Positions 1-8,704 of a stretch of DNA of 64,000 bases are shown here, one piece after another. The stretch covers positions 1 through 64,000 of the forward strand of contig CAVVAY010000007.1 in assembly GCA_963746465.1 (NCBI GenBank), given 5' to 3'. The stretch is from CAVVAY01 sp963746465. GTDB taxonomy: Bacteria > Actinomycetota > Actinomycetes > JACCUZ01. Below the pieces are notes generated by a model. It was not told the DNA's origin. It ran no database searches and saw only the letters and a list, made by a program, of their open reading frames with translations. Position 1 is the stretch's first letter, and each line of letters opens with the position of its first letter. A program made the translations under genes and the position numbers.

Positions 1-432
<432 letters not shown>

Positions 433-435
433 GCG

Positions 436-673
436 TCAGCCTTGGGGCAGCGCGGCGAAGTCGCGCTTGGCCTGCGGGTACCACCCCATGCCTTCGATCG
501 GGTTCTTCCACCGGCCCTGCATGTCCTTCAGCGCACTCTTGTGGGTCTCGTCACCACCGGCGACCGCGTCCTTCAGGTGTCGGTCCTGCGCCTTGATGAC
601 GTCGTTGGCGGTCTCACCGTGCAGTGCGAGATCGCAGGGCCCGCCCCAGCTGCTTGCAGGTCATCGTCTTCAT
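436..673 (-). pseudogene. Small DUF1059-like protein, one frameshift
   Basis: The gene begins MKTMTCKQLGG and, once a single extra G in the GGGG run at 644-647 is removed, continues PCDLALHGETANDVIKAQ and on to GRWKNPIEGMGWYPQAKRDF, ending at 436. The corrected product is 78 residues. The MTC...GG.CD opening matches small DUF1059-type proteins, whose biochemical role is unknown to me. AAAGGAG lies upstream of the ATG. The gene sits three bases before the UvrA-like start and just after the VOC gene, so the three probably form one transcript. As printed, the frame stops after 20 codons. A homopolymer error is the simplest reading, but true inactivation cannot be excluded. Confidence 0.55.
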
Positions 674-705
674 CGAAGCATCGACTCCTTTGGTCGTCGG
701 GCGGG

Positions 706-1116
706 TCAGCGGCAGTTCCTGGATGCGGACCAGGTTGCCGGCGGGATCGCGGAACGCGCAGTCGCGGATGCCGTACGGCTGCTCGGTCGGTTCCTGGACG
801 ACCTCGGCGTCGCTGGCCTGCACCTTCTCGAAGGTGCCGTCGAGGTCCTTGGTGGCCAGCAGGATCCAGCCGTAGGTGCCCTTGGCCATCATCTCGCCGA
901 TGGTTCGGCGCTCGTCGTCGGTGACGCCGGGGTCGGCGGCCGGCGGGGCAGCACGATGGAGGTGTCGGGCTGGCCGGCGGGGCCGACGGTGATCCAGCGC
1001 ATCGTGCCGTACCCGACGTCGTTGCGGACCTCGAAGCCGAGGGTGTCGCGGTAGAAGGCCATGGAGGCGTCCGGGTCGTCGTGCGGGAGGAAGCTGGTGT
1101 GAATGGTGATGTCCAT
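706..1116 (-). pseudogene. VOC/glyoxalase-family protein, two frameshifts
   Basis: The start MDITIHTSFLPHDDPD and the stretch MAFYRDTLGFEV are typical of the vicinal-oxygen-chelate fold (glyoxalase/bleomycin resistance). The end contains GIRDCAFRDPAGNLVRIQEL, also typical. The middle changes frame near 941-947, where one more C would give LPPPAADPGVTDDERR. The stop is masked too: removing one C near 707-711 gives RIQELR and a TGA at 706-708; without that, the frame runs on to 614 through the next gene. Corrected length is about 136 residues, normal for one VOC unit. TAGCCT at 1124-1129, seven bases before the ATG, looks like the -10 box of a leaderless mRNA. Substrate cannot be told. Confidence 0.65.
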
Positions 1117-1126
1117 GGCGCTCAGG

Positions 1127-1570
1127 CTAGGTGCGGCTCGGTGACCGTGCTTCTCGATTCCTGATCGGTCTGGTCACCTGCTTCGCCACGCAGGACGGTA
1201 TCCCGGCCGTCGCCCGCGCCGCCTCGCGCCGGTACACGCTGGGCGGCACACCGACCAGCTCGGTGAAGCGAGTGCTGAACGTGCCCAGCGAGGAGCAGCC
1301 CACCGCGAAGCAGACCTCGGTGACGCTGAGGTCGCCGCGACGCAGCAGCGCCATCGCGCGCTCGATGCGCCGGGTCATCAGGTAGCCGTACGGCGACTCG
1401 CCGTAGGCCGCGCGGAACTCGCGGCTGAGGTGCCCGGCCGACATGTGCGCGCCGCGGGCGAGCGCCTCGACGTCCAGCGGCTGGGCGTACTCCCGGTCGA
1501 TCCGGTCGCGAACCCGCCGCAGCCGCGCGAGGTCGCTCAGGCGCTGCGACGAGTCGGGTCTGCTGGTCAC
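1127..1570 (-). CDS. AraC-family transcriptional regulator
   Basis: A short AraC/XylS-type DNA-binding protein of about 147 residues from the GTG at 1570. It is essentially only the double helix-turn-helix domain. The first helix pair contains LDVEALARGAHMSAGHLSRE and the second contains LSVTEVCFAVGCSSLGTFST, followed by the usual F.ELVGVPPSVYR. There is no N-terminal ligand domain. It is transcribed toward the VOC and DUF1059-like genes, so it may control that small group; such pairs of a short AraC protein and a VOC protein are common in actinobacteria. An upstream extension in the same frame has a poor protein pattern, so I prefer the GTG start. The frame is intact, unlike its three downstream neighbours. 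Confidence 0.85.
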   Translation of the reverse strand: MTSRPDSSQRLSDLARLRRVRDRIDREYAQPLDVEALARGAHMSAGHLSREFRAAYGESPYGYLMTRRIERAMALLRRGDLSVTEVCFAVGCSSLGTFSTRFTELVGVPPSVYRREAARATAGIPSCVAKQVTRPIRNREARSPSRT

Positions 1571-1706
1571 CCGCCCGATGGTGCCATGTCCCGCGGTCGT
1601 GCAGGAAGATCGCTGCGAGGTTGTCGTATGGCGGCCGAGCTGTTCGTGGCGCTGGTGAGGGCCGCCCACCAGAGCGCGCCGTCACCGACCACAGGAGATG
1701 ACACAG

Positions 1707-2540
1707 ATGCAGCGTTCCAAGCCCGTCGCCCGCCGTCTCTTCGAGCTCACCGAGCCGATCTCCCTGGTCAACTTCTTCTCGCCGGAGCCCAACGACTCGA
1801 TGGCGGCGCTCGGCTTCGGCAACTACTGGGACGGCTACTTCGCGGGACGCTCGGCGCCCCTCGGCCGGGTGCCGGCCGGGGTCGTGCACGCAGCCTTCTA
1901 CAACTTCGCTGACGGGGAGGTGGCCCGCCACATCCCCAAGGTCTGGGACACGGCCACGCCCGAGGCGGCCCACGCCGCACGCGAGCAGGGCTGTGTGGCG
2001 GCGCTGCGGCGCATCCTGGGCGACCTCATCGAGACTCCCGGGCTCGCGCGGGCCGCCGAGCTCCTCGCCAAGGCGTCGACCAGCGCCCCGACGGAGGGAC
2101 GAGTCATGTACGCCGGGTTGCGCACGCTCCCGATGCCGGAGGAGCCCGTGGCCCGGCTCTGGCACGCGGCCAACATGCTCCGCGAGCACCGCGGGGACGG
2201 CCACATCGCTGCGCTGGTCTCCGAGCGGATCGGCGGGACCGAGGCCCACGTGCTCAGTGCCCTGGCCAGCGGGATCTACCCCGCCGAGTCGTTCGGCCGG
2301 ATCCACCACCTGCCCAAGGCCCGACTGGCCGAGGTCATGGGGGGCCTGCGCGAGCGCGGCCTGCTCGATGCCTCCGGTCGCTTCACCCAGGCCGGCCGCA
2401 GGACCAAGGACCGGATCGAGTCGCTGACCGACGCGCTCGCAGAGGCTCCGTACGAGGGGCTGGAGCCGCGCGAGCTCGACGAGCTCATCGCTTCGCTCGA
2501 GCCCATCTCGGCACGACTCGAGGCCACCGGGTCGCAGTAG
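1707..2540 (+). CDS. SCO6745-family protein
   Basis: A 277-residue protein of the actinobacterial family usually named after SCO6745; function unknown. An early part has FFSPEPNDSMAALGFGNYWD, and the chain is largely helical with a C-terminal winged-helix-like segment (LAEVMGGLRERGLLDASGRF, then a T.AGR.TKDRIE pattern). That resembles a MarR-like domain, but I cannot show DNA binding. Two in-frame ATGs exist at 1698 and 1707. AGGAG touches the first and is nine bases before the second, so the second is the likely start. It diverges from the AraC gene. The stop is 20 bases from the end of the convergent kinase gene. Confidence 0.7.
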   Translation: MQRSKPVARRLFELTEPISLVNFFSPEPNDSMAALGFGNYWDGYFAGRSAPLGRVPAGVVHAAFYNFADGEVARHIPKVWDTATPEAAHAAREQGCVAALRRILGDLIETPGLARAAELLAKASTSAPTEGRVMYAGLRTLPMPEEPVARLWHAANMLREHRGDGHIAALVSERIGGTEAHVLSALASGIYPAESFGRIHHLPKARLAEVMGGLRERGLLDASGRFTQAGRRTKDRIESLTDALAEAPYEGLEPRELDELIASLEPISARLEATGSQ

Positions 2541-2559
2541 GACGATGCCGACCCGGACC

Positions 2560-3054
2560 TCAGGCCGTGCTTCCCCCTGTCCGGCGGACGATCTCGTCGA
2601 CCACGCGGGCGATCGGTGCGGTGGCGTCGAGAACGATGCCGTCCCTCGGGATGTCCTCCTTCGTTCGGTGCAAGCGCTCGATGAGTTCCCGTTGGGCATG
2701 GGTCGCACCCCAGTCACCGCCCCGCCGCTGGTCGAGGCGCCGGTTCAACGTCGCGCGGTCGACCTCGAGGATGAAGACGCCGTCGAACAGGTCCAGGAAC
2801 GTGGAGAAGTTCCTCGAGCCGCCGCAGAAGTACGTCACCGCCTGATCTTGGTTCGCGGCCAGGAGCCGTACTTCGTCCACCCGCCAGATGTGGTGCTCGT
2901 GGGTGAAGCCGTCCGTCGGCTCCCCCGTTTCCGGATCGCCTTGGTAGGCCAGGTCCCTGTCACCGTCGACGGCGTGGTGACCACGCCGCCGCAGCTCCCT
3001 GCAGACCGAGCTCTTCCCGGTGCCGGAAACACCTTCGATCAGGTAGTTCCTCAT
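2560..3054 (-). CDS. Small P-loop kinase-like ATPase
   Basis: About 164 residues starting MRNYLIEGVSGTGKSS, where GVSGTGKSS is a Walker A loop at residues 8-16. Later RLDQRRGGDWG and the phrase GVFILEVDRATLNRRL look like the lid and the specificity strand of AAA_18/adenylate-kinase-like small-molecule kinases. DGDRDLAY may be the acceptor-side motif. Substrate is unknown. Of three nearby ATGs the one at 3054 has AGGA six bases upstream. The gene is preceded by the tRNA-Thr gene on the same strand, 36 bases away. Frame and composition look normal. Confidence 0.7.
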   Translation of the reverse strand: MRNYLIEGVSGTGKSSVCRELRRRGHHAVDGDRDLAYQGDPETGEPTDGFTHEHHIWRVDEVRLLAANQDQAVTYFCGGSRNFSTFLDLFDGVFILEVDRATLNRRLDQRRGGDWGATHAQRELIERLHRTKEDIPRDGIVLDATAPIARVVDEIVRRTGGSTA

Positions 3055-3090
3055 TCCCATTCCTGGAGAAGTCCCGTCCCAGAGCAACGA

Positions 3091-3166
3091 TGGAGCCGAC
3101 GCCCGGATTTGAACCGGGAACCGCCCGATTACAAGTCGGGTGCGCTGCCAATTGCGCCACGCCGGC
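3091..3166 (-). tRNA. tRNA-Thr (anticodon TGT)
   Basis: Read on the minus strand, the 76-base gene has a seven-pair acceptor stem (GCCGGCG with CGTCGGC, including one G-T pair), a D-loop region, an anticodon arm CCCGA-CTTGTAA-TCGGG giving anticodon TGT, a T arm with GGTTCAAATCC, and an encoded CCA at 3091-3093 after the discriminator T at 3094. TGT reads ACA and related threonine codons. No tmRNA or second tRNA is adjacent. Confidence 0.95.
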
Positions 3167-3188
3167 GGAGCCTCATTCTGACACGCGA

Positions 3189-5372
3189 CTAGTGCCGTCG
3201 AAGGACCAGGACGGTCACGTCGTCGTCATGGGTCCGTTGCGCGGCAGCGGCTGAGACGATGCGGTTCAGCAGCTTCTGCGCGTCGTCCTGCCATTCCGGG
3301 CCGGCCGCCTGGAGGATGCGGTCGACGCCCTCGTCGATGTCCTCGCCGCGCCGTTCGACCAGGCCGTCGGTGATCGCGACCAGCGACGCTCCTCGGGGGA
3401 TCTGCACCGTGTGGGCCTGTCGTTCGCTGCCGCCCACCCCGAAGGGTGTGCCACCCCGGGTCGGAAGCACCCGGTTCCCGGCGGCGTCGATCACCAGGGG
3501 TGGCAGGTGTCCCGCGCTGGCGATGACGACCTCGCCCGTCCCGGGCTCGACGAGCAGGTAGACCGCGGTGACGAGCTGCGGCAGGTCGAGCGCCGCGAAG
3601 AAGTCGTCCACCCGCCGGAAGACCGACACCGGTTCGGGGTCCTCGATGGCGTAGGCGCGAACCGTGGACCGGACCTGAGCCATCGAGGCTGCGGCTTCGA
3701 GGCCGCGGCCCATCACGTCACCGACGATGGCGGCGATCCGACCGCCTCCGACCGGCACGACGTCGTAGAAGTCACCTCCGACCTCTTCGTCACCAGCGGG
3801 GCTGTAGTAGGTGGCGACAGTCCACCCGTCGATCGACGGCAGGTGCTCCGGCAGCAGCGCGCGCTGCAGCTCCAGGGCGGCGGTGCGCTCTGCCTGGTAC
3901 AGCTCGCCGCGTTGCAGGGCCTGCGCCGTCTGGGCCGCCAGCGCGAGAACGAAGCTGCGCTCGTCCGCGTCGAAGAGCTTCTGCACCGTGAAGCTGAAGC
4001 GCAGCGCCCCGAGGACGCGATCAGCCACGATGAGCGGCACCGCGCACATCGCCACCGTGGAGGCTTCGAGGCCGCGCAAGGCAGGGAAGTCCCGATCCCG
4101 CTCCTCGCGCGACTCCAACCACACCGCCTGACCGGTACGCAGTGCTGTCGCCGCCGGCAGCGGGGCGTCGATCAGCTCCTCCCGGAGCGCCTCGACCAGA
4201 CCGCCTTCGTATCCCACGACTCCCGGCACGGTGAGGTGCACGCCGTCCTCCGAGGGGACGAGCAGACCTCCGCCGGAAGCACCGAGGGCGTCGACCCCTG
4301 CCGAGACCACCACCGCGGCAACGTCCTCGGGGGTCCGCGCCTGCACCAGGGCCGCGGTCACCCGTTGCAGGCGCAGCGCAGGCTCACCCGTCCGGTGCGC
4401 GAGCGTGAGCCGGCGGATCTCCTCGACCAGCCGATCCTCGAAGGGGGCGACCGGACGCGGCGTTCCTCCTGCTGCGAGCTCGCGAAGCTGCTCGATGACA
4501 GCCTCCACGTACCACCGGCGGAACAGTCGATGGTCCGGCTGGGCCTCCAGCGTCAGCAGCCGCGCAGCGCGGGAGTAGGTGTCGGCCTCGTCGAGGGCCG
4601 CGAGATAAGCCTCGCCCGCATCCGCCGCCGACGCCGGGAGCTGCAACGTCAGCCGCGTGCGTAGCTGGCCCTGGGCGGCAGCAGCCAACGCCTGCCGCTT
4701 GATCGCATCACGGGCATCGCTGAAGGAGTGCACGACGGTCTCGATCAGCCGCATGTAGTGCTCCGGCAGCTCGGTCGACGCCCCGCTGGTCGGCGTGGAC
4801 AGGGAGAACTCGCGCACCAGGTTGTCCATGTGGGCCTTGGCCTCGATCAGCAGGTCGGTGGGCACATCGCCCAGGACCACCGTGAACCGCTCCTCGGTGA
4901 CAACAAGGTTCTCGTCCGTCCAGTCGGCCGGCTCGCCGTCGTCCTGACCCGGACCGGCCACCGACGCCCCGTCGAGGGCGAAGTCGGCCCACACCGTCTT
5001 CCCGGTCCCCGGACCGCGCGCGACGCCCCAGCGCGTGGCCACCGCCTCGACCAGCGCGAGTCCGCGACCGGTCATGTTGCTGGTGCTCCCGGCCGCTCGC
5101 ACCGGGATCCGTGAGCTGCCGTCGCGGACCTCGATGCGCAGGCCACCGAGGTCGCCGCTGACGCAGACCGCGACGGGAGCCAGCCCGTGCTGCTGGGCGT
5201 TGGCCAGCAGCTCGCCGGCCACCAGCACCGCCTCGTCGACGAAGTGGCTGCCACCGCGGGCGATCACCTGCTGCTCGACGAACCTCCGACCGATGCCGAC
5301 CGCCTCCGGTCGGTCGTCGAGGACGAGGCACGCCGCCTCGACGTCCGTCGGAGAGTCCTCGGTCCCCGCCAA
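3189..5372 (-). CDS. SpoIIE-family phosphatase with N-terminal anti-sigma-type ATPase domain and GAF
   Basis: A 727-residue regulator with three recognisable parts. Residues about 10-140 are an RsbW/HATPase-like fold: GELLANAQQHG near residue 54 is the N-box and MTGRGLALVEAVATRWG near 100 the G-box. A helical stretch follows, then a GAF domain at roughly 330-480. From about 510 to the end is a PP2C/SpoIIE phosphatase, with EVGGDFYD, GDVMGRG and the closing DDDVTVLVLRR carrying the metal-binding acids. Proteins of this kind dephosphorylate anti-anti-sigma factors and can also act as their kinase in partner-switching control of a sigma factor. No sigma or STAS gene is next to it, so the partners lie elsewhere. 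It is cytoplasmic; no membrane span is seen. It stands alone between the tRNA and a divergent secreted-protein gene. Confidence 0.9.
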   Translation of the reverse strand: MAGTEDSPTDVEAACLVLDDRPEAVGIGRRFVEQQVIARGGSHFVDEAVLVAGELLANAQQHGLAPVAVCVSGDLGGLRIEVRDGSSRIPVRAAGSTSNMTGRGLALVEAVATRWGVARGPGTGKTVWADFALDGASVAGPGQDDGEPADWTDENLVVTEERFTVVLGDVPTDLLIEAKAHMDNLVREFSLSTPTSGASTELPEHYMRLIETVVHSFSDARDAIKRQALAAAAQGQLRTRLTLQLPASAADAGEAYLAALDEADTYSRAARLLTLEAQPDHRLFRRWYVEAVIEQLRELAAGGTPRPVAPFEDRLVEEIRRLTLAHRTGEPALRLQRVTAALVQARTPEDVAAVVVSAGVDALGASGGGLLVPSEDGVHLTVPGVVGYEGGLVEALREELIDAPLPAATALRTGQAVWLESREERDRDFPALRGLEASTVAMCAVPLIVADRVLGALRFSFTVQKLFDADERSFVLALAAQTAQALQRGELYQAERTAALELQRALLPEHLPSIDGWTVATYYSPAGDEEVGGDFYDVVPVGGGRIAAIVGDVMGRGLEAAASMAQVRSTVRAYAIEDPEPVSVFRRVDDFFAALDLPQLVTAVYLLVEPGTGEVVIASAGHLPPLVIDAAGNRVLPTRGGTPFGVGGSERQAHTVQIPRGASLVAITDGLVERRGEDIDEGVDRILQAAGPEWQDDAQKLLNRIVSAAAAQRTHDDDVTVLVLRRH

Positions 5373-5603
5373 GCGTCCTCCTCAGAACCCTCGATGCCCG
5401 ACTGCCCAGGTTTGGCTTGGTGCGGCGCCCATTGTCTGGGTCGGAGCCGTCCGGCACCAGTCGCCCCGCAGGCCGGCCGATCGGCTTCCGCGGATAAGTC
5501 TCGCCCACCCGCCCCCTAACGCTCCCCTAACCGGGGCCACGACCACCGGCAGGCGGGGCACAGTCGATCACGCCAGCACAGACCAGCCACCACGGAGGAC
5601 CTC

Positions 5604-5993
5604 ATGCGCACCGCACTCGCCGTCGCCGCACTCAGCGCCGCCCTCGTCGCCACCGGAGCCCCGCTCGCCCAGGCCAGCGGCGGTGACGACGGCCGGATCA
5701 TCCGTACCGGCTCCTGCAGCGCCTCGGCCGACTGGAAGCTCAAGGCCAAGCACGACGACGGGCGCATCGAGGTCGAGTACGAGGTCGACTCCAACCGGTC
5801 CGGCCAGACCTGGCGGGTCCGGGTCTACGACAACGGCGACCGCGTCGTGGCCACCCGGGCGACCACCGGCGGACGCAGCGGCTCCTTCAGCATCGAGCGC
5901 AAGGTCGCGAATCGGGGCGGCAGCGACAGCTTCGTCGCCCGGGCCCGCGACCTGTCCAGCGGACAGCTCTGCGTCGGCCGGCTGACCTTCTAG
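5604..5993 (+). CDS. Small secreted protein, function unknown
   Basis: A 129-residue protein with a clear Sec signal peptide: MRT, a hydrophobic Ala/Leu/Val core, and a likely cut after AQA near residue 24. The mature part begins SGGDDGRIIRTG and is rich in charged and beta-prone residues (RIEVEYEVDSN, TWRVRVYDNG). It has two cysteines, one near the start (GSCSAS) and one near the end (QLCVG), which could form one disulfide. I recognise no family. GGAGG lies upstream of the ATG. Its TAG stop shares the four bases CTAG with the stop of the convergent cupin gene, so the two ends overlap. The 231 bases upstream hold no gene and presumably the promoters of this gene and the SpoIIE gene. Confidence 0.75.
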   Translation: MRTALAVAALSAALVATGAPLAQASGGDDGRIIRTGSCSASADWKLKAKHDDGRIEVEYEVDSNRSGQTWRVRVYDNGDRVVATRATTGGRSGSFSIERKVANRGGSDSFVARARDLSSGQLCVGRLTF

Positions 5994-6691
5994 TCCGCCG
6001 ATTCCGGAGGTGCGAAGACCACCGAGACCTCGAGGTCCTCGGTGACGTCGACGAACCGGTGCGGGGCCCGGCGCGGCACGTACGCGACCGAGCCGGGCCC
6101 CACCGGGGTGCGCACCCCGTCGACGTCCAGCACGGCTGATCCCGCGGTCACGACATAGACCTCGTCCTCACGGTGCGGCGACTGCTCGTCGGAGGCGCCG
6201 GCCGCGAGGCGGTAGACGCCGGCACTCAACGACTGCGACCGCACCCACTCGACGTACCGGCCGGCCGGTACGTCGGCAGCGGCCAGCACGATCGGGGACC
6301 CGCTCTGCGGCGAACGGCCGTGGGTCGGCCAGAACGGCCACTCCTCGAACCGCTCGGCCCGCCCGTCGGCGGCGAAGCGCACCACCCAGAGGTCGAGGTA
6401 CTCCTGCGCCACGGGATCGCCGTACCGCACCTCGACCCGGGCCACCCCGGTGTTGCCCGAGCAGGCCACGACCCCCGCGCTCATCGTGAACGCCTCGTCC
6501 GGTCCGTCGCGGTCCTCGTCCCAGAGCTGCCGGATCGCTGACAGGCCACGGACCGGTTCGTCGTACGGCGTGACGAGGTACTCGGCCTGGTCGGCGAACA
6601 GCTCGCCGAGGATCTCGGTCCCAGGGCTGCGCCAGGCCCGCTCGTACCCGTCGACCCAGGCCAGCAGCTGCTCCGGGCGCACGTCAGCCAC
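5990..6691 (-). CDS. SnoaL-like plus cupin fusion protein
   Basis: A 233-residue protein made of two small-molecule-binding folds. Residues about 5-125 look like a SnoaL/NTF2-like domain (DGYERAWRSPGTEILGELFA, EYLVTPYDEPVRGL, LDLWVVRFAADGRAERFEEW). Residues about 150-230 are a cupin, with HREDEVYVVTAGSAVLDVDG and VPRRAPHRFVDV giving the two cupin motifs and a plausible metal site (His, Glu, His). No substrate can be named. The start overlaps the end of the PfkB gene by eight bases, so it is probably co-transcribed with it. This links it loosely to the sugar locus, but a detoxification or stress role would fit equally well. Confidence 0.75.
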   Translation of the reverse strand: MADVRPEQLLAWVDGYERAWRSPGTEILGELFADQAEYLVTPYDEPVRGLSAIRQLWDEDRDGPDEAFTMSAGVVACSGNTGVARVEVRYGDPVAQEYLDLWVVRFAADGRAERFEEWPFWPTHGRSPQSGSPIVLAAADVPAGRYVEWVRSQSLSAGVYRLAAGASDEQSPHREDEVYVVTAGSAVLDVDGVRTPVGPGSVAYVPRRAPHRFVDVTEDLEVSVVFAPPESAD

Positions 6692-7628
6692 GGGTCAGCT
6701 CCCCCCTTCGTGGCGGGTCCGCACCGGGCCGGGAGCAGGTGATCGCCGAGGCGGCGATCGCCTCGTCCAGCAAGGCACTGACCTCGCCGGCCGGCAGCGC
6801 CCGGAGCTGGTCACGCCGGGCCGCACCGAGCAGGTCGCGACCGGCGAGTCCGGCCAGCAGCGCGCTCATGAAGGAGTCGCCGGCGCCGACGGTGTCCACG
6901 ACGTCGACCCGGGCGCCGGGTCGACGCACCGGACCGCTCGCCCCGCCGACGGCAATCGCGCCCTCGCCGCCACGGGTCACGACCACCAGTGCCGGCCCGC
7001 GGGACGACCAGTCCGCCGCCACCTCCTCGGGAGCCCGGCCGGGTACGAGCCACGCCACGTCCTCGTCGCTGGCCTTGACGACGTCCGCGACGGCGAGCAG
7101 CTCGTGCACGACACCGAGCACCTCCTCCGACGGGCCCATCAGCAGGTGCCGCACGTTCGGGTCGAACGACACGGTCGCCGAAGCGGCGGCGCGGGCTGCG
7201 AGCCGGCGGAGGACCGCACCCCCCGGTGGGGTCGTCAGCGCCAGCGACCCGACGTGCAACGCGGCGACGCCGTCGACTGCTGTCGCGAGCTCGTCGTCGG
7301 TCCACTGCCAGTCGGCCGTTCCGTCGACCCGGAAGTCGTAGGCCGCCGAGCCGTCGTCCTGCAGCGCGACGATCGCGAGGGAAGACGACTCGGTGGCGGC
7401 GACGCTGTGCGAGAGGTCGACACCGTTGTTCTGCAGGTGCGCCCGCAGCCGCCGGCCGAGGACGTCGTCCGAGAGACGAGCGAGCATCCGCGCAGGTACG
7501 TCGAGCCGGGCCAGGCCGACCGCCACGTTGGCGGGGCTGCCACCCGGAGCCGCTCGGAACATGCCGTCCGCACCGGCCGGCACCAGGTCGGTGATCACCT
7601 CACCGGCGACCGCGACGACGGAGTCCAC
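6684..7628 (-). CDS. PfkB-family sugar kinase (fructokinase-like)
   Basis: A 314-residue ribokinase/PfkB-fold kinase that should phosphorylate a sugar with ATP in the cytoplasm. The first signature APGGSPANVAVGLARL is at about 27-42, SFDPNVR at about 155, and the ATP/catalytic signature DTVGAGDSFMSALLAGL at about 245, with the base Asp in GAGD. The sequence is most like fructokinases, but substrate assignment is tentative. TAGGTT at 7635-7640, six bases before the GTG, looks like its own leaderless promoter and overlaps the end of the lacI-type gene upstream. Position next to LacI, GH1 and a sugar ABC importer supports a role in using an imported sugar. Confidence 0.85.
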   Translation of the reverse strand: MDSVVAVAGEVITDLVPAGADGMFRAAPGGSPANVAVGLARLDVPARMLARLSDDVLGRRLRAHLQNNGVDLSHSVAATESSSLAIVALQDDGSAAYDFRVDGTADWQWTDDELATAVDGVAALHVGSLALTTPPGGAVLRRLAARAAASATVSFDPNVRHLLMGPSEEVLGVVHELLAVADVVKASDEDVAWLVPGRAPEEVAADWSSRGPALVVVTRGGEGAIAVGGASGPVRRPGARVDVVDTVGAGDSFMSALLAGLAGRDLLGAARRDQLRALPAGEVSALLDEAIAASAITCSRPGADPPRRGELTRG

Positions 7629-7637
7629 GCGGTGAAC

Positions 7638-8657
7638 CTACTGGGCGGGCGGGGAGCAGGTGGTGTGCCGGACGATGAGCCGGGTGGGCACCGTGATCAC
7701 CGGCGGGTGGGCTGGTCGGTCGAGGTCGGCGTCGAGCGCCTCGAGCAGCAACGTCGCGGCCAGCTGGCCCTGCTCATGAACCGGTTGGGCGACGGTCGTC
7801 AGCTCGAAGAACTCGGCCATCTCGTGGTCGTCGATGCCGATGACCGAGACGTCCTCCGGAACCCGCAGCCCCACCTCGCGCACGGCGTGCACCGCCCCGA
7901 CCGCCATCTCGTCGGAGGCCGCGAACACGGCAGTCGGTCGAGGTTCGGTGGCAAGCAGCAGCCGGGTCGCGGCGAGACCTCCTCGGACGGTGAAGTCGCC
8001 GATCACCTCCCACGACGGTGGCGCGGGCAACCCGGCCTCAGCCATGGCCGCGCGATAGCCGTTGAGCCGGTCCAGCGGCGCAGCGAAGTCCAGCTGCTCC
8101 TCCAAGGAGCCCCCCACGTAGCCGATCCGGCGGTGCCCGAGGTCGATGAGGTGCTGCATGGCGATCTGCGCCGTCGCGGCGTCGTCGATCCGGACGCTGG
8201 CCCACCCGTTCACGGTCGCGCCCACGACGGCGACCGGCCGGTCCAGCTTCGTGAGCGCCGCGACCTCCTCGTCGGTCGGCGTGAGACTCAGCACCAGCAC
8301 GGCATCGACCCGCTTGCGCAGCAGATGGGTGCGGAAGACCCGGTGCCTGGCCTCCTGGTCCCCACCGAGGTTGTAGAGCAGCAGGTCGTAGCCGGCCTCG
8401 CGGAGCAGCTCCTCGGCCCCCTGCACCACTGAGGCGTAGAACCAGCGCGTCACGAACGGCACGATGACCCCGACCGCCCGGGTCTGACCGCTGGCCAGGC
8501 CCGCGGCGCTCGGGGAGGCGACGTAGTCGAGCTCGGCGGCGACCTGCAGCACCCGGACCCGGGTCTCCTCCGACACGCGCGGCAGTCCACGAAGCGCGCG
8601 CGACACGGTCGCCGTCGACACCCCGACCTCACGGGCGACGTCCTTGATGCTCGTCAC
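7638..8657 (-). CDS. LacI-family transcriptional regulator
   Basis: A 339-residue repressor of the LacI/GalR class. Residues 3-50 are the helix-turn-helix (SIKDVAREVGVSTATVSRAL) followed by the hinge, and the rest is a periplasmic-binding-protein-like sugar sensor (GVIVPFVTRWFYASVVQGAE, PTAVFAASDEMAVGAVHAVR, SVIGIDDHEMAEFF). It diverges from the GH1 gene, with only 47 bases between the two start codons, and precedes pfkB. The likely targets are its own region and the importer genes: GTAAACGTTTAC upstream of the binding-protein gene is a classic LacI-type operator, and an inverted repeat GGAACG-CCT-CGTTCC at 8660-8674 lies at its own start. Ligand unknown; a beta-glucoside or its product is likely. 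Confidence 0.92.
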   Translation of the reverse strand: MTSIKDVAREVGVSTATVSRALRGLPRVSEETRVRVLQVAAELDYVASPSAAGLASGQTRAVGVIVPFVTRWFYASVVQGAEELLREAGYDLLLYNLGGDQEARHRVFRTHLLRKRVDAVLVLSLTPTDEEVAALTKLDRPVAVVGATVNGWASVRIDDAATAQIAMQHLIDLGHRRIGYVGGSLEEQLDFAAPLDRLNGYRAAMAEAGLPAPPSWEVIGDFTVRGGLAATRLLLATEPRPTAVFAASDEMAVGAVHAVREVGLRVPEDVSVIGIDDHEMAEFFELTTVAQPVHEQGQLAATLLLEALDADLDRPAHPPVITVPTRLIVRHTTCSPPAQ

Positions 8658-8691
8658 CTGGAACGCCTCGTTCCGTGCTCGGCTCCCACCG

Positions 8692-8697
8692 TACGGT
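8692..8697 (+). promoter_or_regulatory. -10 box of a leaderless promoter for the GH1 gene
   Basis: TACGGT lies seven bases before the ATG at 8705, so transcription should start at or next to the start codon. It sits inside the palindrome ACCGTACGGT (8688-8697) and just beyond the inverted repeat at 8660-8674, either of which could be where the divergent LacI protein acts. Confidence 0.5.
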
Positions 8698-8704
8698 GAC
8701 CCTC

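Noticed and set aside
6450..8432. 660-codon plus-strand frame across pfkB and lacI
   Set aside because: No domain; the minus-strand genes show full signatures.
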